64,000 nucleotides of DNA from positions 620,001 to 684,000 of the forward strand of contig JAEHOE010000045.1 of assembly GCA_016858145.1 (NCBI GenBank), written 5' to 3'. Within the stretch, counting starts at the first letter, position 1. The number at the start of each line of letters is the position of its first letter. Below the pieces are notes generated by a model. It had not been told where the DNA came from and did no database searches. It saw only the letters and a program-made list of their open reading frames with translations. The translations under genes were made by a program, and so were the position numbers. Positions 22,727 to 34,941 of this stretch are shown piece by piece. This DNA is from Edaphochlamys debaryana. Its lineage: Eukaryota; Chlorophyta; Chlorophyceae; Chlamydomonadales.

Positions 22727-24234
22727 TGCGTTCTTCTGGGTTCGGCGACTGGACAGCTGGCGCGACGGGGGAGACAACTTGAGCGAAAGGGAGCGATGTT
22801 ATTGGTAGGCCGCGACTACAGCACGGCCAGTGTTACAAGACAGAGCGTTGGGGCGAAGCGCTGCGTAATTGAGCAAATCGAATACTCCATGCAAAGGAAC
22901 TTTCCTGTCATAGAAGCTCGCTCCTGGGTAAGCCTTTACGGTCGCTGAGGGCCCAAGCCGTAAGAGGAAACCACTGGCTACATACAAGCGTGAACTGGAC
23001 TGGAGTTGAGCTGGTTCGGGCCCAGAGGCTTGCAGCATGTCGGCCGAAAGCAAGGCGGCAGCGCCGGCGACGCTGGGCTCAGGGCACTGGACACTGCGTG
23101 ACGACTGACGTAATGTGTCAAGCGAGTTGGCTTGCCAGCAGTTGACGTTGCCGCCGAGTGCGTGCCCACAGAAACGGCGCAACCTTGCGTCAACGAAGTC
23201 CGATATGCGCCGTCTCGAGGGGGCTTACGCCAGCCGTCGAGGACCTGGCGCAGCGCGGAAGGATGCGGGCAGGGTGGGCCCAGGGGCGCAACGTGGCGAC
23301 CGGGTAGCCGACTGGGCGGAGGGCACCCAATCCTTCAGTCCCGTGGCCCCGCTTTCCTGCTAGCACTTACCGGCCCGGCGACAGCATGCGGACTGTCTGC
23401 CTCTGTTGGACACTGGTATGTGTGCCGCTGCGCCCCCAGCAGCCCGTGACTCTTTGCCGCATGACCCTGACGTCCTCACACTTGGGCCAAGGCAGGGGTG
23501 GGCCAAGGGGCAGAAGCCGTGGCAGAAGCCCCTACAATGCTGGGCCGTGTCTGCAGGACTTCCGTCGACCACGACTTATCCCGAAGCAGACGAGGGCAGA
23601 CGCCTCTGCACACGGTTCTATGCGTGGACGCAGGCAAGGTTTGACCACTTGCAAGCCGGTGCAGCAACCTATCTACCCGTCTCGCCCTGCCTCTTATGCA
23701 AACGGCTCCCGCTGCCGACTTGGCGCAGCAAGGGCGGCCTCACACGGTATCCCGACTGCGGTATGCGGGGTGTCCGGTTCCATGTACCATCGCCCTCTGA
23801 CAAGCCCCCCGACCATCCCGATAGGTCCCAATCAATGCCGTCATCTGATTGGGGTAGACCTCGCAGTTTAAGCTTCGACCCGCAGCCTCGCAGCTCACAT
23901 GGCTTCCCCCCCCCTCGCCTCCACCCACGACTCCCAGCTCGACCTGGTACTGGGCACCCGCCCTCAACAGGGTAAGCACAGCGGGCTTTGCAGCATGGTC
24001 TCTTGTTGATAACCCCCGCGCCCTCCCACTCGTTGTATGCCGCCCGGGCGCGACCCCGCCGCTCCTGCGCCAGCGAATCCCTCCCGCCACCTCAACCCCG
24101 GCCCCCCGCCCTCCCACCTCCCGTCCTTCCCCCACCCCCGCATCAGCTGCTGCTGCACGGGCCTTCACGGCCCTTCGCTCCTCCCCCTAGCGGCCGCCAG
24201 CCCGTCCACCCGTCCCCCTTGCTCCCTCCGCCGC
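22727..24234. other. Intergenic region, nothing recognised
   Basis: The right part (about 23890-24234) is very C-rich and probably includes the 3' untranslated region of the HST gene. Open frames at 22799-23193 (minus) and 23386-23975 (plus) show no domain or sensible composition. No RNA gene or mobile element is evident. Confidence 0.5.
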
Positions 24235-26076
24235 CTACAGGAAGGGCAGCAGCGCGTACTCGGCGTAGAACAGGTTCCAGATCCAGCGGTAGAAGCTGGC
24301 CACCGCCTCGCGGCTGTAGCCGCTGGCGTGCAGCTTGAGCGTGCGCAGCAGCAGCACCAGGCCCAGGATGGCGTGCGCCCCCGCCATGAGCGGCACGTTG
24401 AAGGCGTGGGAGAAGGTCATGGCGAGGCCCACGGCGCCCAGGTAGTTGGCCAGGAGCATGCCGATGGCTGGGGCGAGGGGAGGGGAGGGGACGGAGACGC
24501 GGGGTTGGAGGGGCGCGGGCGGGGATATCAGGAGCGGCGCTTGGCAGGCCGCACAGGGTCTGTGGACTCGCTTGGGCTACTTGCAGGCGCACGTCGCACC
24601 TCCTGTCCCCGCCAAGCGCAGGGGGCTGAGTGCTGCAAGAGCCCTGGCAAGCCAGACGGACTCCCGCATTCAAGCGCCTCATTGCTCTTTCAAGCAGCAA
24701 TACTGATTGTGGCCGTCCGACATTCCACAGCCCTTCACCCTTCAGAACCCAGGTGATGCCATGGGCGCCCACGGGTAGGGCACCCCACGCGGTGGGAGCC
24801 CACTGCCTCCCTGCCCCACCAAGGCGCCAACTTCCTCTCCATCGAGCCCCACCCCCCTGCCCTCGCGCCCAACCCCCTCACCCAGCAGCGCCACGTTGCG
24901 CACGCCCATGCGGGTGGCGAAGGTGGAGATGTTGTTGGCCTGGTCGCCCTCCACGTCCGGCAGGTCCTTGGTGATGGCGATAACCGTGGCGAACACGGTC
25001 ACGAAGATGGTGATGAAGCTGGCCGGGGGGAAGGGGGCAGCAGAGCGGGTTAAGAGGCGGAGGGGAGGAGCCACGGGTGAGGGCGGACACGATGACCCCC
25101 GTTCTCCCCTCTCCGCAGCAAGGTCAAGCACCATTGCGTTCAAGAGCCACCAGGGACAGCCGCACATCTAGTTGTGTCCTGCATTGCTTATCCGCATACC
25201 TTGGACTCTGTCCGTCCCCCTGGCCCCACCAGGCCTCACCTGATGGCCGGGCTCCACTCGAAGGGCAGGCCCAGGGCCGCGCGGGTGGCCGAATAGACGC
25301 CGAAGTTGAGCAGGAAGCCACGCACGACGGCAATGATCATGAACGCGGGGATGGGGTACTGTTTGAGGCGCAGCGGGGGAACCGAGTAGACGGTGCCCAG
25401 GAACAGGCCGAAGGCGTACAGCGAGGTGATGACCGAGCCAAAGTTGGTAGCCACCACGGCGAGGCCGGTTGTGGCCAGGGCCAAGCACAGGCCCCAAGCA
25501 ACCGGCGCGGACAGCTCGCCTGGGAGGGACGTGTGGGGCGGGTCAGGGGAGGGAGGAGGAAGAGGCGTGCCGAGGCGTGCAACCCATCCATCCATCCACC
25601 CCCAGGCATGGACCCCACCGGCTCCCTCTGGCACCCACCCGACGCCACCGGCAGGAAGGGCTTGTTGACCACGTCGATGTCAACATCGTAGATTTGGTTG
25701 ATGCCCACGATGTAGCCGTTCCCGCAGAGCAGGGCGACCAGGCCGAGCAGCGCGCGCGGCAGCAGCCCCCAGTCAATAAACTGGGGGTTCTCTATGAGCG
25801 CTCTGCATGTAACACACAATTGGGTCAGCAACAGCAGCGCAGGTTGGCGCTCGCCGGTGTGCACCGACCGCTCTTCGCCACCCACTTTGCGGTCACAGCG
25901 GTGGTGCCGAGGATGGTGCCACGAATCGTATGGGGCCGGAGAAACTTCCAGAAAGCGGCGGCAAAGCTGGTCCCCTTTTGCCCATAACTCGCGTCTCCGC
26001 CTGGCGTCGGCATCGCTGCCCCAGCGGCCGACGCCCGCACCGTCACGGCCAGGCGACGCCCCAGGAGCGCCTGCAC
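24235..26076 (-). CDS. HST: Homogentisate solanesyltransferase, chloroplast
   Basis: This is a membrane prenyltransferase that joins homogentisate to a long-chain prenyl diphosphate with loss of CO2. The product, 2-methyl-6-solanesyl-1,4-benzoquinol, is the committed precursor of plastoquinone. Five exons join in frame: 25886-26076, 25639-25802, 25240-25519, 24882-25018 and 24235-24467, encoding 334 aa. The N-terminus [15 protein letters not shown] looks like a short plastid transit peptide. [13 protein letters not shown] follows, then the two UbiA-family aspartate motifs: NQIYDVDID (N-x3-D-x3-D) and KDLPDVEGD. The ends [20 protein letters not shown] and [19 protein letters not shown] match HST better than the tocopherol enzyme HPT (VTE2), the main alternative. 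At least seven hydrophobic helices are visible. The next gene upstream, on the same strand, ends 1.1 kb away. Confidence 0.92.
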
Positions 26077-27195
26077 AAGTGATCAGAAGCAATTGACTGG
26101 CGGGGCTGGCGTCTAACGGGGTGGCACGCGACGCGCGGTCGCACCTTGGGGCATGGTACCCGGCCGCGAGCTAGGGGCACCGGTAGAGCCGGTCGGGACG
26201 TTGAAGCTTGTGCAAAGCACCTGCCGGTGCTGCTGCACAGGTCCATCGCACCAACCTAGTCGGTAGAGTCGCTCGGCTTTGTGCAAGTGGCAAGCTCCTA
26301 GCGTCAATCCACGGCGTGAAAGCTGGTAAGTGGCGATGTGGAGTACAGTGACAAACTAATACTGCAGCCGTCGTGGGGCAGGTACCTACCCGGCGAGCCC
26401 AGCCAGTCGTTCGCCGAACCGACCGCGATGGGCATCGCACGCCGCATGTCGACATCGCGCGGTGCTGACACCAACATGGTCAACGCTATAAGACTCTGGT
26501 AATCAGGGTGAACACGTCGGGGGCTTGAGGGGTAAGGCGTCGACCTGGCGGGGGCGAGGATGTTGCCATCGCCGCCTGGCATGTCAGTCTCGATAGCTCA
26601 GAGGGCGAAGGCTGAGCATACCTCACCTACAGCTAAGGAGGGGAAGGGTTGATGACGAAGGCGGCGTGTAAGGGGCTGTAAGGGGAAGGAAAGGATTATG
26701 AGGGGTTATTATGAGGGGGGGCGGCTGGAAGGCCGGCAGCGGCTTGCCTCCACGACGTTGACCCGTGGATTCAGATCCCACAGCCCTCGATGGCTCTCCA
26801 TCGCTTTTTCCCCTCTGATGAGGCTGCCCCCGGGCTGAGGCAGCATCGCAGCCACTCAAAAGCCGCAGCCTTACAAGTCCTTTTCCGCCCGTCCTAGGCA
26901 AGCTCTGCGCATGTCACGGTTCCGCAACACGTGCCTTGTATGCAGCGGTATCACATGGTCTGCTGCCGCCGAGGCCTCTGACCGTCCGTTCCAGCCCCAA
27001 CCCTCACAGCTACTGGTCCCCTGCCCGCACGCTAGCTGTGCGACCTCCTGCTCCAGCCCCCGAGCCTTGCCATCCGGCCCCCGTCCCAACCCATCTGCGT
27101 GCCTCAACCTCCCCAAACACAACGGTACGCATGCGTGTCCACCTCGCTCCCGACACTCGTGCCTTCGCCAGCACACCCTACACCCCCAACCCTCT
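26077..27195. other. Intergenic region with a G-rich stretch
   Basis: No gene is recognised. The stretch 26636-26735 is strongly G-rich with repeated AAGGGG, GAGGGG and TATGAGGGG runs and might fold into G-quadruplexes. The right end probably contains the 3' untranslated region of the CCAR1-like gene. Confidence 0.5.
26871..26875 (-). terminator. Candidate polyadenylation signal of the CCAR1-like gene
   Basis: TTACA on the plus strand is TGTAA on the minus strand, the usual chlamydomonad polyadenylation signal. It lies about 320 bases past the stop codon at 27196, a normal 3' untranslated length. Confidence 0.45.
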
Positions 27196-30100
27196 TCACG
27201 CCGGCGCCGGCTTGGCCTCGGGTGCGGGTGTGGCCTCCGCCGGCGCCTCTGAGCCGTCGCGGCGCTCCGGCTGCTGCGACTCCTCCCGCCCCTCCGCCGC
27301 CGCCCCTGGCTCCGACTTCACCTCCTTGTCCGTCATGTCCCGGTAGTACAGCCGGTCGCCTGGGGGAAGGACAGGGAGGGGGGGCGCGTCGGTGTGCGGG
27401 CAGGGAATCTAGGCGCAGGGGTTTAGGGCGAGCCGGCGGTAGTCGGGTCACTGCATACAGCCGTAAGGACGGTTGCTGAACGCACGGCACGTGTGATGGC
27501 GGGGCCGAGGGCCGTGCTGGGGCAGTGCCCGGTCAGAGGCGTGCGCAGCGCGTCACGGCGCTCACTCTTGAAGCGGCAGGCCGGCCCCACGTCCTCCGAG
27601 CCGCCCTTGGCCAGCTCCCGCACCAGGCGGTGCGGCAGGCCCATGCCCAGGCAGTGCAGCAGGCGGCGCAGGTCCTCGCAACGCACGTAGCCGCAGCCTG
27701 TGCGGTCGAAGAACCTGGAGGGAGGAGGATGGGGTGGAAGGTGAACGAGGTTGGCGATGGGAAACGGCGAGTAAAGTTTGCCAGTGCAAGAAGTGACGCC
27801 GGGAGCCTGCTGGGAGCCCGAAGGAAGCTCAGATGCCGTCACTACCCCTGACGCAGCAGGGATGGAAGCATGCAGCGAACCCTCAGGTTCTCGCGCCGGC
27901 CCGCGCACCTGAAGGCAAGGAGCAGGTTGTAGTCGGTGACGTACTTCTTGCGCCGCCGCTCCTTCTCCTTGTCCTTCTCGCGCTCCTTGTCCTTGTCCGA
28001 CTTGTCCTTCTCCTTGTCCTTGTCGCGGGAGCTGGACCGGCCCTTGTCCTTGTCTTTATCGCCCTTGGCGCCGGCGTCCTTGCCCGGGGAGGCGCTCGGA
28101 GGCGGCGGGGGCGGCGGCGGTGTGGCGGGCTTGTCCACCTCGATCTCCATGTCCTGCGGCGTGGGGCACAGGCAAGCAGGCACTCAGATGACTAGAGGTG
28201 ACTTCTGCAACTCCGGCACCGGCAAGCCCAACACACAGCTAGCCAGGGGGAGGAGGGGCAGGCAGGCAGCAGCCGCCACCTACGCACAGCCCGGGTCCTC
28301 GTCTTTCCGCTTGATGTGGCCTCTCATGTTGCTGATAGGGTCAGCGCACAGCCAGCCAGCGCGGTGAAGAGCCCTCCCGGGGCTTGCGCCCACCTCAGCC
28401 TGCTCTTCCTTGGCCTCCGCTGCCTCCGCGGCTGCCGGGGCAGCCTCCCCCGCCTTCGCGTCGCCATTGGCGGCCTCCGCGGCCTCCTCCTTGACCTCAG
28501 GCTTGACCTCGGCGGCCTCAGGCGCGGCCGCGGCTGCGCCCGCATCCTCCTCCATCTTGACATCGCCGTCGGGCGCGGCAGCAGCCTCGCCCTCGCCAAC
28601 CGGCGCTGGGGCCTCGGCCTTGTCAGCCTCCGCCTTGTCAGCCTCCGCTTTGTCGGCCTCCGCTTTGTCGGCCTCAGCCTTGTCGGCATCCGCCTCGGCG
28701 TCGGCCTCCTCCTCCTCCTCCTCAGCCTTGGCCTTAGCCGTCTTGCGCCCCTTGCCGCCCTTGGCGCCTCGCCCCCGCCCGCGCCCGCGTGCCGCCTGCG
28801 GTAAGGGGACCGGAGCGCTGTCAGGTCTTGGGCCGTGGCAAGGGGCCAGCAAGGTAAGCGGCGGAGGCAGGTCCTCGCGAAAGCAGTTGACAAGGGATAA
28901 CCTCTGTCCCACGCACGCGGAACCCCTAGCTCACCGCGCGACCCTTGGCCTTGCCCTTCGTGGCTTTGGCAGGCGACGCCTCCTCCTCCTCCTTAGCCTC
29001 TTCCTTGGCGTCCTCCTCCTTGGGCTCCTCCTTAGCTGGCTCCTCGTCAGCTGGCTCTTGCTTGGCCGGCTCCTCCTTGGGCGCCTCCTCCTTAGGTGGC
29101 TCCTCCTTGGGCTCGTCCTTGACCTCCGCCATGGCCGCATCCGCGGGTGCGGCCTCGGCAGCGGGCGCCGCTGCTGTGCTGGCCTCCTGCCGGGGTGCAA
29201 GGGAGGATGGTCATGGGCGTGTGCACCTGAGATTGACAAGAATACACCCTCCAGCCCTTGCTATCAATGCCCGCCAGTACCTCTTGTGACAGCGCTCGCC
29301 CTGTCGCGTGCTCACCTCGCCTCGCGCCCGCTTGGAGTCGTTGCCCGCATCTGCAGCCTCCGCGCCGCCCTGCCCCGCCTCGCCCTCGCCGTCGTCGCGG
29401 CTGCGCTTGCCGGCACCGCTCGGCTGCGCGGCGGGCGCCTCTGCGGCGGCGGCAGGCGCCTGAGCAGGCGCGGGCATCAGCAGCTGCTCCCTGCGGGCAT
29501 GACGGGACAGGGACCGTCAGTGGAACGGCGCTTGGGCTCGTGACCCATGTCGTTGCAACGGTTTCTCCCCAGCCCCAGGCCTCGAGTCCCTCCCCAGGCA
29601 GCGCAAGGAGCAAGCCTCACAAGGCGCCCTGCCCCAGCCCGCCAGCCCTTGCCGTACGTACCGCTCGGTCAGCAGCGCCTGGTAGATGGCGGTGCCGTAC
29701 TCGCGTACGAGCATGTCCTGGAAGCACTCGGCGAAGACGGACAGCTCGAACGTGGGCTCGTCGCGGTCGCCCTCGTCGTAGTCCAGCAGGCCGTGCAGCG
29801 AGATGGAGAAGGTCTTGATGCGCTCGGGCCAGCCGGGGCCCGCGCGGCCGCGCAGCTGCAGCTGCGGCTCCTCGGGCAGCGGCGCCTCGCGCACGGGGGC
29901 GGAGGCGCTGGCGCCGTCGGCTCCCTCGGCCTTGGCGTCTGCTTTGGCGTCTGCCTTGGCCTCAGCCTTGGCCTCAGCCTTGGCCTCGGCGTCAGGCCCA
30001 GAGCCGGACGAAGCGTCGCCCTTCTTTTCGTCCTTGGCCTTTTCGTCCTTCTTGTCATCCTTCTTGTCATCCTTCTTGTCATCCTTCTTGTCATCCTTCT

Positions 30101-33100
30101 TTTCGTCCTTCTTTTCCTCCTTGGCCTTTTCGTCCTTCTTTTCCTTAGCGGCCTCCTCCTACGAAGATGGAGAGGGCCAAACCAGAGAGCAGCTGTGTCA
30201 GCGTGCAGCCTTGGTAAGCGCCCAACTCTCCCCTGCCCGACCCAGCGATCCCTCCCATAGCGTGCAGCCCCCAAGCGCCCGGCTCCTCGCAAAAGCCCGT
30301 CCCCACTACTCCTGTCTCCGTCGCCCGATCTCCCTTCCCCTGTCCTTTCTACTGTCTTCCCCAGCTCCCTGCGTACCCCTCCCCTTCCTACTGTCCTCCC
30401 CAGCCCCCTCCGCGCCTCCTGCCGCCCGCCCACCTTCCTCTTGGCCTCGGCCTCGGCCTTCCGGGCCTCCTCCGCGCGCTTGGCCTCCGCCTCCGCCGCC
30501 AGCCGCTGCTGCTTGAACGCCTGCTGCGCACGCGCCTCCTCGGGCCACGCCTCGGGCCCCGGCAGGCACGCGTCAGGCACCGCGGCGAACAGGACCACCA
30601 CCTCCCGGCAGCTGGGGTCGTACAGGCAGGCCGCGGGCGAGGCCGCGGCGGCGGGCTGCCCGTTCTCGGCGGGGGGCGCGGGCGAGGCGCGGGTGTAGGT
30701 GAGGTCGCACACGCGCAGCCACGTGGTGCAGGCCGACAGGTCCACGCCGGTCTGCTCGCGCACGTTGCGCACGCAGGCGCGGACGAGGCCGCCGTCCTCG
30801 CTGCGGCAGGGTGTGGTGGAGGTGGGTCACGGAGGCAAGGTGGAGGTGAGGGCAAGCAGGCTGTGGGCTTGGCAGGCTGGTGAAGCGGCTGCAGAGTAGC
30901 GCACAAAGCGCTTGCAGTACCCCGCCTTGTGCCATCCCAAGGACAGCCCTCCCCGGCCCCGCAAAGCTCACCTCTCCGGCGAGCCGCCGTCGAGTTCGGG
31001 GTCCCACGGCCCCCCCAGCGCGCCCAGCACGCCCCGCTGCTTCTCCTTGGCTTCCTCGCCGGGCGGCGGCGCCTTGGCGAAGCGCGCCGCCACGAACTTG
31101 AGCGCATTGGCCAGGTGCTGGCCGCCCTCGTGGTGGGGGCCCAGCAGCACGTCGGCGCGGGCCGAGGGCGTCACGCCCTGCAGCAGCAGCACCTGTGGCG
31201 AGGGGTCGCGGAGCGGTGGGGTGGAACAGGGGGCTGTGGAGCGGCAGGACACGTGAGGCCGGGGCGGTGCTTTGGAGTTTTGCCAGGGCAGCACCACCAA
31301 GGAGCGTCCGGCACAGGCTCGCATTTGCCTCGGCTACGCTGCCGCTACCTCGGGGACCCTGGCACGCCGTGCCGCCCATCTTCTTCGCACCTTGGCCACG
31401 TAGCGCACCCCCGAGTGGGAAGGCGCGCCTGCGCCGCTGGCCCCCGCCTCGCCCGCGCCGCCCTGCTCCGCGGGCCGCGGCGCCAGGTCCTGCTCGTGCT
31501 CAAAGCGCACGGGGCGGTCCAGCGGCAGCACGCCCAGGCCCAGGCTGTCCGCGGGGCCGGCAGCGGCACGAATCCAGCTGCGGGAGGGCAAGGCGGGAGG
31601 GCACGGCACGGGCAGGAGGGTGTGTGACAGGGTCAGCGGGCAAGGCCCCGACACAAACGGAGCTTCCTCAGCCGGTAGCTTCCGCAGCCGGTTCTGCAGG
31701 CAGCCAGCCGCAGCACCATCCCTCGCGCCCCCGCAGCCTGCAGCAGCGCACCTGCACGTGAGGCCGCTGAAGTCCGCCGGCAGCGCCAGGTGCGTGTAGC
31801 GGCGCAGCAGCTCCGTGTAGTCCCGCTCGTACGTGGTGACGGGGAACTGCGGCACGCGCACGCCGTACTCGGGCTGGGCGGGGGCGGCGGGCTTGGGCTT
31901 GGCAGCCGCAGCCGCTGGGGCCGGGGCCGCTGCAACGGGCGAGGGCGAGCGGCGCCGTGGCGGCGGCGCCCGGACCGGAGGCGGCTCGTCCTGAGGGCAA
32001 GCAAGGGACGCATGACGGGAGTAAGGGGTGGGTGAGTGTTTAGTTGAAGGGAAGCTGACAACAGAGGACGTTTCCAGCAGCAGAGCTATGCCCAAGCCTC
32101 GCAGCCACTCCCTCAAGAGCCAACGCAAGCCCGCAAGAACGGCGCTGCGCATGCTCACCCGATCCCTTCCCCGCGGTGGCGAAGGCCGCCGGTCGCGAGG
32201 CGGCGGGGCGCGGTCCCGGACGTCCCGGTCCCGATCCCTGTCCCGGAAGTCCCTGTCCCGATCCCGGTCCCTGTCCCGGAACTCCCGGTCTCGGTCCCGG
32301 AAGTCTCGGTCCCGATCCCGGAAGTCCCGAGGGGGAGGAGGGCCGCGCATGGGCGGCGGCCCGCGGGGGTCATCGTACTCTGGCCGCCGGCCCAGGGGCG
32401 GAGGGCCGCGGCGGTCGTCGTCCCGCATGGGCGGAGGGCCCATGGGCCCCGGGCCGCCCGGGTAGGGTCCAGGCCGGCCCATGGGGATGGGCCCGGGAGG
32501 ACCCATGCCAGGCCCAGGTCCCATGGGGCCCATGCCTGGCGGGCCCCCGCGAGGACCCGGCGGGCCGCCCATAGGTCCAGGCGGGCCCATCGGGCCAGGG
32601 CCTCCCGGGCCGCCTGGCCCGCTGGGAGGGTAGTAGCTGGGAGGGGGGCCGCGGCTGGGGGGACCGCCCGGGCCCGGTCCCATGGGGCCGGAGGACATGG
32701 GGACGCTGGGGCGGCCTTGCGGGGATGCGGGGCCGCTGGGGCCGGGGCCCATCATGGGGCCTGGGGGCGCCTTGGCTGCGCCGTAGCCCCCCGAGCCATA
32801 GCTCGGCTGCTGAGGCGGCGGCACAGCGGCTGGCCCGGCCGGCGCGCTGTACGCGCCGTACTGACCCTGCGAGGAGAGATCGGAGTAAAGCCGAGTGCTC
32901 ATGGGCGGTGAGGTCAGGGTCCCATCGGGTCGCTCGTGCAGGCCAACAGCACACCATCCTGGGGTGAACACGCACTGGTACCCAGCAAGCACCCAGCAAA
33001 CACCGCACCCCCGCCCTTACCTGCGGGGGAGCAGTCGCGCCGGGCCTCCCGGCCCCGTACGAGCCAGAGCTCCCGGCCGCTGCGGCGGGGGCCAGCCCCG

Positions 33101-34690
33101 GCGGCCCAGCTCGCGCCTGCTGCGCACCAGCGCCTGCTGCCGGCCCGGCCCCATAGCCCCCGGCAGCTTGTGTCTGCTGAGCTCCGTAACCCCCGCTGGC
33201 CCCATAAGCGGAGGCAGCGGAGCCGCCGCCGAGGCCCGGTGCCACCGGTGCCTGCTGAGCCGTCGTGCCGTAGCCCCCGGCCTGCTGCGACGGGGCGCCG
33301 TACGGCTGCGAGCCGTACTGGCCCTGGGCGGTGCTGCCGTACCCCGCCGCCTGGGTCTGCGCGCTGCCGTACCCCTGCTGCGCCTGCTGCGTGCCGTAGC
33401 CGCCAGCCGCAGCAGGGGGCTGCCCCGGAGCGCCGGTCGCACCGGTACCATACGCCGAGCGACCCCCAGCAGCTGCCGTGCTGGCGGCACCGGTGGTGCC
33501 GTAGCCGCCGTACGCCTGCTGCTGCTGCTGCTGTTGCTGCACGGGTGCGGCCTGGCCGTACCCTCCCGACTGCTGCTGGACCATGCTCACCAGCTTGCTC
33601 TGCTGGTCCGCAGGCATGTGGGCAAGAGCCTGCGCCGCAGCCCCGCCTGGGCGGCTGCCCGCGGCCCCCGCGGTCCCCGCGCCATACGCCGGCTGCTGCG
33701 CGGCCGCCCCCGTGGCCCCAGTCGTGCCGTAGGCTCCGTAGGTAGAGCCTGTGGCAGTGGCAGCGCCGGGACGGGCGGCTGTGCTGGCAGCAGCCGCGGT
33801 GGCGGCAGGCGCGGCGCCGTAGCCTCCTGCGGCCGTGCTGCCGTAGCCCCCGCTAGCGGCAGCGGGGTAGCCGCTGCTGGCCGCGGCAGCGGGGTAGGAG
33901 GGGCCCGCCGGCTGCGCGTAGTTGCCAGTCTGGGCGGCGTAGCTGCCACCGGTGCCGCCAGTGTTGTAGCCCCCCTGGGCAGCCGCCTGCTGGTAGCCCG
34001 TTCCAGCGGCGGTGCTGCTCGCCCCATAGGCAGGCGCTGCAGCAGGCGCCGCCCCGTACGCCCCGCTGGCCCCTGCGGCCGTCCCGTAGGCCGCCGCTCC
34101 CGTGGCTGCGCCAGTTGCTCCAGCCCCGTAGGCGCCTGGGGGTAGGGTTGGGGTGTCGGCCTCCAGGTCCACACAGGCGTGCCCGGGCAAGGGTTCAGGG
34201 CACACCCACCTTGCGCCTGCTGGTATCCTGCTCCCGCTCCCGAGTACCCGCCCGCAGCGTAGCTCTGCACGGCGAAGACGTGAAAGCGAGGGTCGGTTCA
34301 GCGTGCTCGCTGGGCGGCGGCGATCTCACTGGCATTCCGCAGCAAACCTCCACCAGCTACCCCCCAGCAGCTCCTATACTGTCGAATTTGCTTACTCCGT
34401 AGCCAGCCTGGGTCTGGCCATACGCGGAGGCCGCTGGCTGCCCGGAAGCCTGCGAAGTGGAGAGCCCCATCATCACAGGCGCCCCTCAAAGACATCATCA
34501 TAACCGCAATAAGCGATCGGGCTTGGCCTGAGCGCAGCATGTGCAAGGGAAGGTCTCGGACTAGTGTTGTGTGCAAAATGCGCACCTGTGCCTGCTGTCC
34601 TGTGTATGCTGCGCTCTGCGCCGGCTGTCCATAGCCCTGGGGAGCTTGCGCAGGGCGTTGCTGCCCGTAGGCACCATAGTAAGGATCCAT
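27196..34690 (-). CDS. CCAR1/DBC1-like nuclear regulator with prion-like and charged repeat regions
   Basis: Reading the minus strand, many exons give a protein of well over 1,200 residues that starts MDPYYGAYGQQRPAQ. MTGRMDPYY, 12 bases upstream, is an alternative start. Order of parts: a long Ala/Gly/Tyr/Gln region (34,700-33,030); a Gly/Pro/Met-rich region (32,870-32,430); RD/FRD dipeptide repeats (32,350-32,180); then the conserved core. The core has TTYERDYTELLRRYTHLALP, TGVDLSACTTWLRVCDLTY and CREVVVLFAAVPDACLPG (DBC1-type domain, 30,790-30,560), followed by KTFSISLHGLLDYDEGDRDE and FELSVFAECFQDMLVREYG. The C-terminal part has Lys/Asp/Glu repeats (KKDDKKDD, KAEADKAEAD, KDKDK) and an EF-hand-like segment, FFDRTGCGYVRCEDLRRLLH (27,710). 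This order matches animal CCAR1, a transcription coactivator, and probably the Arabidopsis EF-hand nuclear protein RSA1/EMB1579. Nuclear location and an RNA or transcription role are inferred. Some small exons may be missed. It shares a divergent promoter region with the next gene. Confidence 0.82.
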
Positions 34691-34941
34691 TCTCCCTGTC
34701 AACGGGCCCTACAGCCACAGACCAGCCTAGCGCATCTTCACCGGCCTAACTTCAAGCCTTTTGCACGCTGCTATTCCGTGGACGCAGTGTGGACTCCCGT
34801 GCACATGGAGTCGTGCCATCTGCACATCTGCGGTCTAGCAGGCGTCGCTGATTAACCCGCACCCATACAACCACTTACTGAAACTGTAACTGCTTGCGCT
34901 TTGACTTGGCCAGACAACCGCTTGGTGCGGGTTCGTGCACC
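34691..34941. promoter_or_regulatory. Divergent intergenic region shared by two genes
   Basis: Only 251 bases separate the start codons of the CCAR1-like gene (minus) and the 276 aa protein gene (plus). Both core promoters and both 5' leaders must lie here or overlap. I saw no clear TATA box. Confidence 0.6.

Noticed and set aside
24235..26076. Homogentisate phytyltransferase (VTE2) as the identity of the prenyltransferase
   Set aside because: The central and C-terminal sequence ([30 protein letters not shown]) fits the solanesyltransferase branch better, though both share the aspartate motifs.
26761..26800. tRNA-like T-arm (GTGGATTCAGATCCCAC) followed by a T-run
   Set aside because: The stem has a mismatch and no matching acceptor, D or anticodon arms were found upstream, so no full cloverleaf can be drawn.
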